Notes: generated by a model not told the origin, from the sequence alone. A stretch of DNA of 64,000 bases from Enterocloster aldenensis (GCF_003434055.1 NZ_QVEX01000002.1:235314-299313); one strand, 5' to 3'; numbered from the stretch's first letter, positions 8,972 to 18,774 are shown. Translations and numbers: made by a program.

Positions 8972-11900
8972 CTACTGAATCCATACACCGTCGGCGTCTG
9001 TCCGGTATCCGTCCGGTGTTATTTCATTCTTATACATGGCGCCTAAGGGACGTCCTGCGCCGCCTCCATAGGTCCACCGCTGTCTGACGGGGTCATAGGC
9101 ATATACGCCCGCCCCTACAGGGGAAAAGTAGTACCATTTCCCGTCTATCTTCCTCCAGCCCTGGGCCATCACGCCACTGGCCGGATCCAGGTAATACCAG
9201 TTGCCGTCTCCTGTATCCAGTCTCCAGCCTGTCATCATTTTCCCGTAAGGTAATTCAGTCTCCGTGTTGCAGTAATACCAGTTTCCTGCCATATCACGGA
9301 TCCAGCCAGTCTGCATGATACCCTTGTCGTCAAAATAATACCAGCCGCTGTCTTCCTGTCCGGCTCCTTCAGGATAATAAAGCTTGGCCCACATGCCGCT
9401 CAGGCGTGTTCCTCCGTTGAGCACGAAACTCAACTGTCTCTCACCGGACGGCCCGGTGCTCTCCACCCAGTTGCCGTTGGTACCTATCTGATAGTTCAAT
9501 GGCGCGGTTCCAGCAAATGGCGCCCTCTTACTTCCGCCTCCGCCGCCGCCTCCACCTTTGCTGCCGCCTTTGTTCCCGCTTTCCTGAAGGTCGTCGTAGT
9601 GGTCATACCGTCCATCCAGCAGTTCCTTGTACGGAGCCGTCCTATCCTTCAGCTCGCGCAGGGCTTCCTCCAGCTGGCCGATGGTTGCCTTGGGTTCTTC
9701 ACGGTCCAGGACTTCCAGCGCCGCCTCAATGTACTCCTTCAGCTTCTTGCTCTCGCCCTGCTTCAGGAAATGGTCATCGCTTATGCCGATGGACTCCCGG
9801 ATAGCCTCCTCCAGCTCCCTGCGGACATCGTCTAATTCTTTCTCATTGTTATCATAATATGCGTATACATAGGTCTTGCGGGTTATCTTGCGGTCCGGTT
9901 CAAACTCCCTGTAACGGTCCTGGCGGTAACTCCAGCCCAGATAGCTGTACTCCGCCCCTGCCGGGCTGATGAAATAGTCAAGCTGCGCTTCCAGTCCCCC
10001 ATACTCTGACTCATAATAGGAATCTGCCGGGGACTCCTCCCTGCGCACCTTGAACCAGTAGCGGTAGATATCCGGGGCCGTGTTATTGAGGAAATACACC
10101 CGGTACGCGCGGTTATACACCATTATGTACCGCCGTCCTTCCGTGGCAGTGAAGGTGAACAGGCCGCCCGTTTCTTCCGGTTCATAATCCATAGGCACCA
10201 GGCTTACCACCATTTCCGTATCCGGGTCCCCGCTGATTTCATACAGCTGGTAGTCCATCATATCCACATCCTGCCTGCCTAACTGCACATACGTATTGAA
10301 GGATGCCTCCGATGCGCTTGCACGGTTAACCTTCCTGCCGTTCACATATCTTTCGATGGAAACGTCCAGACCCCAGGCCGCCTTGTAGGATGCTTCATGG
10401 TCCGTATCGTAGCTGCCTCCCATCTTGATGGCATTGGATTCCGATGCGCGTACGCTGTTCTTTCTATATACCACCTTATAGGTCACGTCCGCATGGTTTA
10501 CGTCCAGCAGCTCCCGGTCCGCGTCCGTGGTAAGCTCATCCTCCAGAATCGGTATCTCTCCCGGATCCAGGGCCAGTTCCTCACGGCTGCCTCCCCGTAC
10601 CTCGTCCACCACAGTGGCGTTGCTTGGGGTTGCCGCCCGTTCATATACTGCTGTCAGGACCAGGTTCGTATCCGGCATGGTGAAGCTGGCTTCCCTGGAA
10701 TTAATCCTGTTTTCCATACCTTCAACCGAGCCGATGATGAACTTCCAGTGGGAGAAGGGACGGTTTTCATCGTTAACTGCTTCCGCCTTGATTTTCACTA
10801 AATCGCCTTTGTGGGCCTCTTCATAACGTTCTTCCCCTACGGCTTCATCCCCCACGCTTACCACCTCGCCGTTCAGTGTTTCGATGATGTAGGCCGGAAG
10901 TTCCAGGTCGCCGCCCGGATCCGTAGTGATGACGCTGCCATCTTCCAGGCAGCTTTCCGCAGTGACTGCGCTTAGGCCTTTTGGACGGGCCACCACCGTA
11001 TACTCCTTGTTATAGTCAAGACCGCCAAAGCTTACGCTTCCCGGGTTGCCTGACACCCCCTGCCATCCGCCTGCGCCGGTCTGGGGCGTGGTTACCACAT
11101 GGCCGCTGCTGTCCAGTACCGCATAATCCGATGCCGGGTCCGCCGGCCGGATAATCAGCCTCGTCTTACCCTCGTCTTCTTCGTCATATAGGATCTTATA
11201 GTTGGTATCCACCACCGGTGTCAATACCTCCACACCGTTGCTGAGCGTACCTTCCACATCCCCAATCATGTTTCCGGTCTGTACCGTTGTCTGTCCGGTT
11301 GCCTCGTATACCAGATAACGCATGCCGGGATACAGGTTGTCAAATACGGTGCGGCTTGTAAGTATGTTGCCCTTGTTGACTGCCAGCACCTTACCATCAA
11401 GGTCCGTAAGGATATATTTATACCCCTGTGTGGTGCCGAATACCGTGATGCGTCCCTTGCCCTGGCTGTTAAGTCCTGCTGCCGGTTCCGGGTCCGTCAC
11501 CTCCGTGCCGAAGATGGCCGGGTCCGGATAGAACTGGATAGTATAGGTCTGGCCGTTTACCAGGTCCATATCACCGTCCACCGGTTCGCCCTGTACATAC
11601 CAGTCATCCACCAGATAGTTTACCTCCGGTGTATAGGAAGGAAGGCTTGCCGTAATGTCCCCCCATTTCTTATCAAAGGTGGTGCGCAGGGTCAGGGGCT
11701 GCCCTGCATCAATGGAACCATGGCTGCCTGCTGCAAAACTGATATTGATCCAGGCATCCGGATTCTCTTCAAAATAGGCGGTTATGGTTGCCGAAGCCGC
11801 GAACCGGTAATCCTGGGGCAGGATTGTTTCCCCGTTGTCCAGGATCCCGTTTCCATCCGTGTCAATAAACCAGCCTCCGAAGCGGTAATAATTGTTCACC

Positions 11901-14900
11901 GGCCGGGTTTCCGGCATAAGCCGCCGTTCCTTTATGGCAGCCAAGGTATAGGACTGCTCCTGCCCCGCAGACGAACCGTCGTCCAACAGTACGCTGGCCT
12001 TAAATCTTCCGCCTGACAATGCCTGCACATCCTGGGATATGCTGCTTCCTCCCTGCAGGGTTCCGTTTGCGCCGGGCTTATATGTGATATCTCCCCACAG
12101 CGCCGGGATCCTGTCATGTTTATACGTAATTGTGACTTCATCATTGGGCATGATTCCGGACCAGTCATTGCCGCCAAACTGTATCTGTGAATCCGCCGGC
12201 CTGACCGTGTGTGATTCCAGGCTGTATCCATACTGCTCCCGGTATACGCCTTGCACATCGCTGTCCGCTGCATAAGGTCCTGAATTCTCAGGAGGTATGA
12301 TGTCCTTTAAGCGGCTGTCCGCGGTCCCGTTGTCTTCATATTTGACAGCTATCCCATATCCCTGGATGGATGATTCATACAGGTAGACAAGGCGCACCGG
12401 CTGGTTGGGCATGATGCCGCTGAACATTAAGCTTTCATCAAAATCCCCTCGCACGCCGTTTACCAGGCCGTCCGCCAGTTCGCCTGCCTCATCTCCCAGG
12501 TCGAACCGGTAACCGATGCACTGATAGCCGTAAACCTGTGCGGGCTGGGCAGTGATTTCATTTTCCGGATAGTACAGACCTGGCTGGGCAGCAGATACCG
12601 TGGTCCCGTTATTGGTTTCATGCAGGACCTCGAACAGGGACCTGGCATTGGGGTCATCATATCTCACTTTGTAGCTGTAGCGTATGGTTGCATCCTGCCC
12701 CGGCATCTTTCCGTTAAACGTGCCTGCACCGTCAAACTGGCCTATGGGCACTGATGTACCGCTGAAGTTATATTCCGACGGGGTTGTGCTGGAATCATCC
12801 CTGCTCCAGTCATATCCCCTGACCGTTTTTTTCTCCTCCAGAATCGGCGCTTCCACGCTATAGGCGCTGTCCAGGGTATTTGTATCAAACATGATGTCCC
12901 CTGAGACATTGGAATGCTCTACCGTATAATTAAACTTAACACTGGGGTCCGCCTCAAATATTGCATAGTAGGTTACAGGCGTCTCCGGGTAAACAGCCGG
13001 CAGCCTGTCGATAAACTGGGGATTGTCCCAGTCATTTACCGAACTCCAGCCTTTAAATATGTAACCATACCGTGTAGTTGTCGGAAGCAGTGAATTGACC
13101 GGATTCCCGGCAGTACCGACCAAGGTCTCTGGTTCCGGTGTCCCTCCGTTGCTGTTGAATATGATTTGTGACCCCACCTTTTGGTATTCATAATTCACTG
13201 CCACATCCTGGTTGGGCATGGTTCCCGTAATCCTGCCAAAGTCTGCCGACCCCGGCGTCAGGTCTGCCGTCAGGGACGGCGGTGTCCCCTGTTCAATGAC
13301 CACGTTGGACAGCTCGTATCCCGTGATTGCCGGCCCAGGCGCAATATCCACCGGTTCTCCCGAGCCCTTGGAAACCGGGGGAATCGGGGTAACGCCGGGA
13401 ATGGAACCGCCTGTCTGTGCATCTTTCACAACAAAGCTGATTTGAAGCCCGTTCCGTTTGATTACTGCATTTTTATCATTTCCCGTTCCTGCACCAGGCA
13501 GGTTCCTTGTTCCCACTGACACATACACACCGGTGCCGTCAGCTTTTGCCTGGTCTGCGAAAAAATTATCCGCAAAGGGGCTTGGAGCCGTATCCACGCC
13601 GCTCCCTGACAAGGGCACCGCTATTTTTATCTCCTGTCCGGTTTCCGTGGAGATTCCTCCCGGAGAGGCAGCCGGCTGCCGGGCCGTGGTGACCCCAATC
13701 CTTGAAGCGTTCAGGTCGCCTGTCACTGTAATGGTCCGTCCTGTTTCCAGATATATATTGGCCTTGGCGCCTGAGGAGGTTGTGTTGTCCTCTATCATAA
13801 CATCATTGAGCACATCAAACCTTCCCGTGCTGTTAAAGTAAACAGCGCCCTTTCCTTCTGACAGGTTTCCGGATACCTTGCCGTAGTTCATGGAGAGGGC
13901 CGCGCTTCCCGTTACATTGAGGGCGCTGCCCTGGCTTGCGCTGTCCCCATGACAGTTCCTAAGTTCCGCCCCGCTGTTTATCTCTATCCGGCCAGAACCT
14001 GCTGATACAAGTGGATTGCTGCTTACATTGCCGTTGCCGTCCAAAACAAGGTCCGTCAGTTTCAGGGTTGCCCCTGTCACGTCAAAAATCGGCCCGGTAT
14101 AGGAACCGGCGCGTCTCAATGTCTTGATATAATCCGCATCCTCGTTGGTAGGGTTGCCGTTCCTGTCATAATCCGTACTGGCTATGGTGATATCCTTACT
14201 GGAACCGGAGACCGTAATGGGGGCCGTAATATCCGGATAATCCATGATATAGATGTATCCTTTCTTATTCCCTATCTGCCCCATGGCATATTCGATTGTT
14301 TTAAAGGGACTGCTGTAGGTGCCGTCGGCAGCAGTTGAATCCACCCCGGATTCTGATACGTAGTAAGACGTGTCCCTGATTGCAAATGCAACCCGTTTAT
14401 GTACCATCTCATATGGATGAAGCTGGAAATGCCAGGAATAGGCCATACCGGAGTCAGTCCCGCTCAGGGAATCCCCGCCGCCTTCATTAAATACATTGCC
14501 TCCCCAGCTGCTATAGTGTCCAATCCACCTTGTAGTTGGGGGTGTAACACCAAGACTGCTGTCATTAGTGATACAGTCAAAGGTGGTTTTCACATACTGA
14601 TTCACCATATGGAAACCCCGGTTATTTTTATAAACCGTAGCATAATCATCTTCCCTGCTGCCGCCAATCATGACGTCCGTGCCTGTTCCCAGTTTTACGG
14701 ACCTGCCCGTGGTTCCGCCCTGACCAGTCTTGTCGTAGACATAATAATCTACAAACACATATTTATTGTCCGGGCTTGACGAAAGGGCAATCTTTAATTC
14801 AATTCCCATATTGGTCAAATCTTCCACCGAGCCATTGGCATTTCCATTGGCCTTATATTTTGTTCCGTTATCTACCTGGATATAGGTGGCGTACCCCTGC

Positions 14901-15193
14901 CAGCTATAAGAAGTCTTAATACCGCTTGTGCTATACCCTGTCTGTCCTGCCTGCAGACCGCACAGGTCGAAACGGTATGAGTTACCGGAGGGATTTTCCC
15001 CGGTTCCGCCTCTTGGTCCAATCCATGCATAAGCCGTTCCCTCGCTGGCTCCATTTCCCAGATTCTCATTGGGAAGCTCCGTGGAGGCATATGCAACCAT
15101 TGCCAGATGTGACGACCCAAGTCCCACAATCAGGCAGATTGTTAAAATCAAGGAAACAAAACGTTTCCATATCTGATATAATTCTTTATTCAT
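8972..15193 (-). CDS. Giant secreted surface protein with beta-helix, InlB-B/MucBP-like modules and cell-wall-binding repeats, 2073 aa
   Basis: A signal peptide spans residues 1-36 (AMVAYA). Residues about 40-280 are an unassigned N-terminal domain. Residues about 275-510 look like a right-handed beta-helix of the pectate-lyase/polymorphic-toxin-shell type (SSPFKTIEYAMGQIGNKKGY; LKLTDLVLDGNG). Several MucBP-like and InlB-B modules follow (RYGYIFKGWSS; YYRFGGWFIDTDGNG), then a charged helical region near 1800-1900. A poly-Gly linker and C-terminal GW-rich repeats (GNWYYLDPASGVMAQGW) close the protein, so it is probably wall-bound. I see no clear catalytic site. It ends 10 bases before the downstream paralogue starts. 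Confidence 0.9.
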   Translation of the reverse strand: MNKELYQIWKRFVSLILTICLIVGLGSSHLAMVAYASTELPNENLGNGASEGTAYAWIGPRGGTGENPSGNSYRFDLCGLQAGQTGYSTSGIKTSYSWQGYATYIQVDNGTKYKANGNANGSVEDLTNMGIELKIALSSSPDNKYVFVDYYVYDKTGQGGTTGRSVKLGTGTDVMIGGSREDDYATVYKNNRGFHMVNQYVKTTFDCITNDSSLGVTPPTTRWIGHYSSWGGNVFNEGGGDSLSGTDSGMAYSWHFQLHPYEMVHKRVAFAIRDTSYYVSESGVDSTAADGTYSSPFKTIEYAMGQIGNKKGYIYIMDYPDITAPITVSGSSKDITIASTDYDRNGNPTNEDADYIKTLRRAGSYTGPIFDVTGATLKLTDLVLDGNGNVSSNPLVSAGSGRIEINSGAELRNCHGDSASQGSALNVTGSAALSMNYGKVSGNLSEGKGAVYFNSTGRFDVLNDVMIEDNTTSSGAKANIYLETGRTITVTGDLNASRIGVTTARQPAASPGGISTETGQEIKIAVPLSGSGVDTAPSPFADNFFADQAKADGTGVYVSVGTRNLPGAGTGNDKNAVIKRNGLQISFVVKDAQTGGSIPGVTPIPPVSKGSGEPVDIAPGPAITGYELSNVVIEQGTPPSLTADLTPGSADFGRITGTMPNQDVAVNYEYQKVGSQIIFNSNGGTPEPETLVGTAGNPVNSLLPTTTRYGYIFKGWSSVNDWDNPQFIDRLPAVYPETPVTYYAIFEADPSVKFNYTVEHSNVSGDIMFDTNTLDSAYSVEAPILEEKKTVRGYDWSRDDSSTTPSEYNFSGTSVPIGQFDGAGTFNGKMPGQDATIRYSYKVRYDDPNARSLFEVLHETNNGTTVSAAQPGLYYPENEITAQPAQVYGYQCIGYRFDLGDEAGELADGLVNGVRGDFDESLMFSGIMPNQPVRLVYLYESSIQGYGIAVKYEDNGTADSRLKDIIPPENSGPYAADSDVQGVYREQYGYSLESHTVRPADSQIQFGGNDWSGIMPNDEVTITYKHDRIPALWGDITYKPGANGTLQGGSSISQDVQALSGGRFKASVLLDDGSSAGQEQSYTLAAIKERRLMPETRPVNNYYRFGGWFIDTDGNGILDNGETILPQDYRFAASATITAYFEENPDAWINISFAAGSHGSIDAGQPLTLRTTFDKKWGDITASLPSYTPEVNYLVDDWYVQGEPVDGDMDLVNGQTYTIQFYPDPAIFGTEVTDPEPAAGLNSQGKGRITVFGTTQGYKYILTDLDGKVLAVNKGNILTSRTVFDNLYPGMRYLVYEATGQTTVQTGNMIGDVEGTLSNGVEVLTPVVDTNYKILYDEEDEGKTRLIIRPADPASDYAVLDSSGHVVTTPQTGAGGWQGVSGNPGSVSFGGLDYNKEYTVVARPKGLSAVTAESCLEDGSVITTDPGGDLELPAYIIETLNGEVVSVGDEAVGEERYEEAHKGDLVKIKAEAVNDENRPFSHWKFIIGSVEGMENRINSREASFTMPDTNLVLTAVYERAATPSNATVVDEVRGGSREELALDPGEIPILEDELTTDADRELLDVNHADVTYKVVYRKNSVRASESNAIKMGGSYDTDHEASYKAAWGLDVSIERYVNGRKVNRASASEASFNTYVQLGRQDVDMMDYQLYEISGDPDTEMVVSLVPMDYEPEETGGLFTFTATEGRRYIMVYNRAYRVYFLNNTAPDIYRYWFKVRREESPADSYYESEYGGLEAQLDYFISPAGAEYSYLGWSYRQDRYREFEPDRKITRKTYVYAYYDNNEKELDDVRRELEEAIRESIGISDDHFLKQGESKKLKEYIEAALEVLDREEPKATIGQLEEALRELKDRTAPYKELLDGRYDHYDDLQESGNKGGSKGGGGGGGGSKRAPFAGTAPLNYQIGTNGNWVESTGPSGERQLSFVLNGGTRLSGMWAKLYYPEGAGQEDSGWYYFDDKGIMQTGWIRDMAGNWYYCNTETELPYGKMMTGWRLDTGDGNWYYLDPASGVMAQGWRKIDGKWYYFSPVGAGVYAYDPVRQRWTYGGGAGRPLGAMYKNEITPDGYRTDADGVWIQ

Positions 15194-15214
15194 TACTCAC
15201 ATTGTCTCCTCACA

Positions 15215-16855
15215 TTAAAAATTCAGCCGTTCTTCCCCCGGCAATCCGTCAAGCAGTGGTTCCATATTACTCCCTGCAATCAGACCGCCCGCATATTTAT
15301 CTTCCTTATTATCAGAATCATAATGATAGAATCCGGTTCCTTCTTCCCCCTTATGCCATCTTGGCTTAAACTCGTCATCTACCCTGGCCGCAAACCGGCT
15401 GTTTATGATTATAAGCCATCCCCCGTCTTTATCCCTAACAACCTTTTTATTTCCAGTGATGATCTTTCCATTGGTATTGACCACCCTGTAAGAATTTTCA
15501 TTCTCCCTGACCACGCCGTAACCATATTCCTCATCTGCTTCCAGCCTAAGTCCGTTTATATAGTAGGAATCCTTTACCCTCTTGAGGCGGTTGCGGTTTC
15601 CGTAGGCAACACCATCGCTTTTAAACCCAAAGGTGTACACCCCGTCCTCCAGCTCGACCTTCAGCTCATTTCCGGTCTGCATGGAGCCGTCATTCAGCTC
15701 GTCCGGGGAAAAGAAATAAAGGTCCGCCTTCTCAATACCATATATATTCCCCTCTATGAAATCCTCCGATGACCATGCGTCCATGTCATACTGGGCCACA
15801 AATGTACTGCGGGTGTCAAAGAGAACAAACCCTGTCTGCATCCTGCCAAGCCCGTCAAACGCATAATAACGGTCATTTACTTTCTTTATCTTATTCTGAT
15901 ATATCTTTCCATTCTGGTCCGTGCGCCACCAGCTGTACTCCCCGTCATCAGAGTCATCCTGTATCAGATTGTCCGACGGATACATCCAGAACCAGGAGTT
16001 TCTCAAAAGGCTTCCGCCGTCATATCCCGCAAAGAACTTAGCCGGCACATCGCTGGTGGGGTTGCTCTTATCCGCATTGCTGACGCTCGCCACCTTGGTC
16101 CACCAGGGAAGCATGATTCCATACTCGTCAAAGCCGTATGTGCTGCCGTCAATATTCTTTTGCACCAGACGGCCGCCATTGCTTTTCACCTTCTTGGAGC
16201 GGTTGTTAAAATACAGCCACACCTGGTCATATTCGTCATAATCCCTGCCGCTGATGTCACTGGACAGGTCCTCAAGTCCCCTTATCTCCAGCTGCGAATA
16301 ATCCAGCCAGCTCTCAGTCTTTAAGGCGCCGTCCGCATCCGCATAGTACACGCCTTCCTCCAGTGGATTGTCATCCTCGTCCAGCTGATTCCCATCCTCG
16401 TCAAACCATCCGGTCAGCATGCGGCCGCTTTCATCAAATATGTAACTCCTGCCATCCACGGTCCTTTTAAAAGAAGATGCGGTGCCGCGGTACGCCTTAC
16501 CGTTGGCGCCAAAATAATACCACCCGGCCTCATGTCCATCCTCATCCGCCTCATCCGCCAGGACCCATGTGTTTTCAGCCCGCGCCCCATCCTCAAACAC
16601 ATAATACAGGCTGTTTCCCTGTTCAATGAAACAATCCCTCATCATGATTCCCTGGCCGCCCAGATAGAACCAGGAATCCCTGGACTGCTTCCATGTATTT
16701 TGCAGCGGCTCATCATTCTCATCTAAATATCTCCACTCCTCACCTTGGCTCATCCATCCCTCGACCGCATAGGCGGTCACTGTCTGCAATTTAGTCATTG
16801 CAAAAGCCGTAACGGCCAGGGCGCCGGCAATAAGCATGATTCTCCTTTTCTTCAT
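15215..16855 (-). CDS. Secreted cell-wall-binding repeat protein, 546 aa
   Basis: A signal peptide (residues 1-30, ending VTAYA) is followed almost entirely by choline-binding-type repeats, for example WMSQGEEWRYLDENDEPLQN, GWYYFGANGKAYRG and DRYYAFDGLGRMQTGFVLF. They run through most of the chain and include acidic insertions (DEADEDGHEAG). I see no catalytic domain, so a scaffold or wall-coating role fits best. In this operon it is the third gene, between the 3D-domain protein and the 2073-aa protein. It could present the wall-binding module in trans or bridge the giant proteins to teichoic acids; that is inference. Confidence 0.85.
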   Translation of the reverse strand: MKKRRIMLIAGALAVTAFAMTKLQTVTAYAVEGWMSQGEEWRYLDENDEPLQNTWKQSRDSWFYLGGQGIMMRDCFIEQGNSLYYVFEDGARAENTWVLADEADEDGHEAGWYYFGANGKAYRGTASSFKRTVDGRSYIFDESGRMLTGWFDEDGNQLDEDDNPLEEGVYYADADGALKTESWLDYSQLEIRGLEDLSSDISGRDYDEYDQVWLYFNNRSKKVKSNGGRLVQKNIDGSTYGFDEYGIMLPWWTKVASVSNADKSNPTSDVPAKFFAGYDGGSLLRNSWFWMYPSDNLIQDDSDDGEYSWWRTDQNGKIYQNKIKKVNDRYYAFDGLGRMQTGFVLFDTRSTFVAQYDMDAWSSEDFIEGNIYGIEKADLYFFSPDELNDGSMQTGNELKVELEDGVYTFGFKSDGVAYGNRNRLKRVKDSYYINGLRLEADEEYGYGVVRENENSYRVVNTNGKIITGNKKVVRDKDGGWLIIINSRFAARVDDEFKPRWHKGEEGTGFYHYDSDNKEDKYAGGLIAGSNMEPLLDGLPGEERLNF

Positions 16856-16916
16856 CCTGCTATCCTTCCAATCTTTATTTTAAATATTTATATTGAACCC
16901 TTTATCAGGGATAGTT

Positions 16917-17783
16917 TTACTCCTCTAAATACACGTATTTATTTTTCCTGCCGTAAAGGACCGCCTCTTCGTGGGTATCAAAATAGATGTCCAGCTGGTT
17001 TCCCTTTACCGCCTTCCCGGTATCCTCCACCGTGTAAACCACGCCATCAATTACAATCCGGGTGCCAAGCAAAATCACGGACGGGTCCGCGGCAACGGTA
17101 TGGGCTGCCTTGGGTACGGTTTCCGTCTTGGTAAGAATTTCCTTCTTTTCCCCGCAGCACAGTGAACAGCTGCAATAGCCCGTGACCTGGAACTCCCCCA
17201 GATAATCCATTCCTTCTGAAGGCCCATCGGAATGTCTGTATACAGGACAGGTTTTCCGCCCGAACTGCTTTGCTTCCTCATAACTGGCAAAATAAATCCG
17301 CAGCTTCTCCCTGGCCCCCTCCTCCACCTTATCCTCAATCACATAGGAATTTCCATCAATCAGGACCGTATCCCCTATTTTGAAAACAGACAGTACGCCA
17401 GCCGCCGTACGCCCGTTAACAGGAACCGCACCGGAATACGTCAAATCCTTCCCATCCGAACTATAGGCAGTCACCTCAAGCTCCCCCAGATACGTAAACT
17501 CCGGTTGGGATACGGCCTGGACCACTGCCCGGGACGGTGCCTGAGGCGGGTTTAAATCCATCGCCTCCACCGGATACGGATTGTTAATGGTTCCCGCTCC
17601 CCCCGGATTCGTCCAGGCCTGTCCTGCACCTACCGTATAGAGCTGGGCCAATGTAAATCCGGCCGCCAGGACAGCGGGACCGCAGCCCAGGAGGAATGGC
17701 CTGAGATATTTCCTCATCATATTATGCCTTTGACAGGATTTCCTGAATTCCGTCACCCTGTATTCATGAATGTTATCTGTCAT
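16917..17783 (-). CDS. Membrane-anchored 3D-domain protein (double-psi beta-barrel, putative peptidoglycan-acting), two domain copies
   Basis: A basic N-terminus leads to one membrane helix (about 28-48), then a linker and two tandem modules. The second has the hallmark of 3D domains: TGYCSCSLCCG, then AADPSVILLGTRIVIDG, VEDTGKAVKGNQLDIYFDTH, with three conserved Asp. The first copy keeps the fold pattern (AYSSDGKDLTYSGAVPVNG through EEAKQFGRK) but has lost the Cys cluster and the Asp-Thr-Gly, so it is probably non-catalytic. 3D domains occur in RpfB/YabE-type and MltA-like enzymes that cut glycan strands. The ATG at 17783 has a G-rich ribosome site (CAGGGGGCG). It may remodel the wall for display of the large surface proteins. 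Confidence 0.85.
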   Translation of the reverse strand: MTDNIHEYRVTEFRKSCQRHNMMRKYLRPFLLGCGPAVLAAGFTLAQLYTVGAGQAWTNPGGAGTINNPYPVEAMDLNPPQAPSRAVVQAVSQPEFTYLGELEVTAYSSDGKDLTYSGAVPVNGRTAAGVLSVFKIGDTVLIDGNSYVIEDKVEEGAREKLRIYFASYEEAKQFGRKTCPVYRHSDGPSEGMDYLGEFQVTGYCSCSLCCGEKKEILTKTETVPKAAHTVAADPSVILLGTRIVIDGVVYTVEDTGKAVKGNQLDIYFDTHEEAVLYGRKNKYVYLEE

Positions 17784-17801
17784 CCCCACGCCCCCTGAGC
17801 A

Positions 17802-18578
17802 TCACAAATTATTATGCATGGAATCCGAATCCATATCTTTCTGCGTTAAAAACTTCCATGTGCTGCCTCCTAAACTTTTATCCCAGGTAATATCGCAGTA
17901 TCTCCACTCTCCGTCAATCCAGGTCCTGTTCCATGCATGGTTTCCGGCATATACAGGTTCACATATCAGGCCCGCGTTCCTGCACAGCATCAGATAGGCG
18001 GATACATATCCCCAACACACAGCGCTGCCGTTCATGACCGCATCATAGATGGTCCTGTTTTCCAGTGTCTGGTCATAGGAGACATTATCGTAGACCCAAT
18101 TATAAAAATATTCAGCTTTTTCCCTGTCCCCCAATGTCCTGCAGGCCTTAACCACACCGGAGAGCCTGTCCTGTACCTGTCTGTGTTCTGATACTGCCTT
18201 TTCCGGGTTCCCACATGAAACATAGATGGCATACTTCCCATTTTCATCAAATGAATACAGCGTCACTTCTTCTTTTCCCAGATATAGGTACCGGTAATAA
18301 TATCTGCCAAAGGAAAATGCCTCCTCCTCAGAATCAAAAACAATACCGGTTTTTATAAAACCGCCAATCTTCCCCCCTTCTTTAAGTGCATCCATCACAG
18401 CTTCCCCAAGGTTTTCAAATCCCGTATTCCGGCTGGTCATCTGACTGGCTGACCGGCCGGAGACTGCCTGGCCAGCAGATGATTCCGGCTGCTGCATTGC
18501 GAATGAATGTTCCTCAAAATGAATGTTCATGATAAACAAAAAAGCAAAAAAAAGGCAGATGGAACTGAACTTCTTAAT
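17802..18578 (-). CDS. Secreted transglutaminase-like cysteine protein with non-ATG start
   Basis: The transglutaminase-like core has the Cys-His-Asp triad in order: NGSAVCWGY (Cys188), AGNHAWNRTW (His214) and WRYCDITWD (Asp229). Bacterial members act as proteases, peptide cyclases or cross-linkers outside the cell. No ATG gives a sensible start: the first ATG (18530) lies inside the hydrophobic stretch. In frame upstream is KKFSSICLFFAFLFI, a perfect signal-peptide opening, preceded by the codon ATT at 18578 with AGGG seven bases before it and a stop codon just upstream. So translation either starts at ATT or the ATG was mutated; TTG at 18539 is a poorer alternative. This is the first gene after the invertible segment. 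Confidence 0.8.
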   Translation of the reverse strand: MKKFSSICLFFAFLFIMNIHFEEHSFAMQQPESSAGQAVSGRSASQMTSRNTGFENLGEAVMDALKEGGKIGGFIKTGIVFDSEEEAFSFGRYYYRYLYLGKEEVTLYSFDENGKYAIYVSCGNPEKAVSEHRQVQDRLSGVVKACRTLGDREKAEYFYNWVYDNVSYDQTLENRTIYDAVMNGSAVCWGYVSAYLMLCRNAGLICEPVYAGNHAWNRTWIDGEWRYCDITWDKSLGGSTWKFLTQKDMDSDSMHNNL

Positions 18579-18602
18579 TTTCTATCCCTCCCATCCTGTA
18601 TT

Positions 18603-18628
18603 TACAACTGAATATTTCTTTTGTTGTA
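18603..18628 (+). repeat. Left inverted repeat of the invertible segment (IRL)
   Basis: 26 bp that match the reverse complement of 18876-18901 at 25 positions; the only difference is position 7 (T here, G in the other). Each copy is itself a partial palindrome (TACAAC at one end, GTTGTA at the other), as expected for a site bound by two recombinase subunits. It lies in the leader of the surface operon, 24 bp before the putative ATT start of the transglutaminase-like gene. Confidence 0.9.
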
Positions 18629-18737
18629 ATTGAAAAACAGGGAGGGGGCTGATAAAACGGAGGAATTACTGACTATGGAAAAATTTAAGAGAATTGATTC
18701 TGAAGTTTAAGAAAAAGGCAAATAATAAATAATATGC

Positions 18738-18774
18738 AAAAATATCCAAGTTGGTTTAATTTGTGACCAAGCTT
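18738..18774 (-). terminator. Possible leftward attenuator or terminator inside the invertible segment
   Basis: On the minus strand AAG-C-TTGGT pairs with ACCAA-CTT (8 bp with one bulged C, 10-base loop) and is followed by GGATATTTTT. On the plus strand the same hairpin has no T-run, so termination would depend on orientation. The stem is short, so strength is doubtful. Confidence 0.45.

Noticed and set aside
4828..15129. Many open frames of 60-170 codons on both strands inside the giant surface genes
   Set aside because: They overlap strongly coding, repeat-rich genes, have no ribosome sites or family features, and follow from the low stop-codon density of the GC-rich opposite strand.
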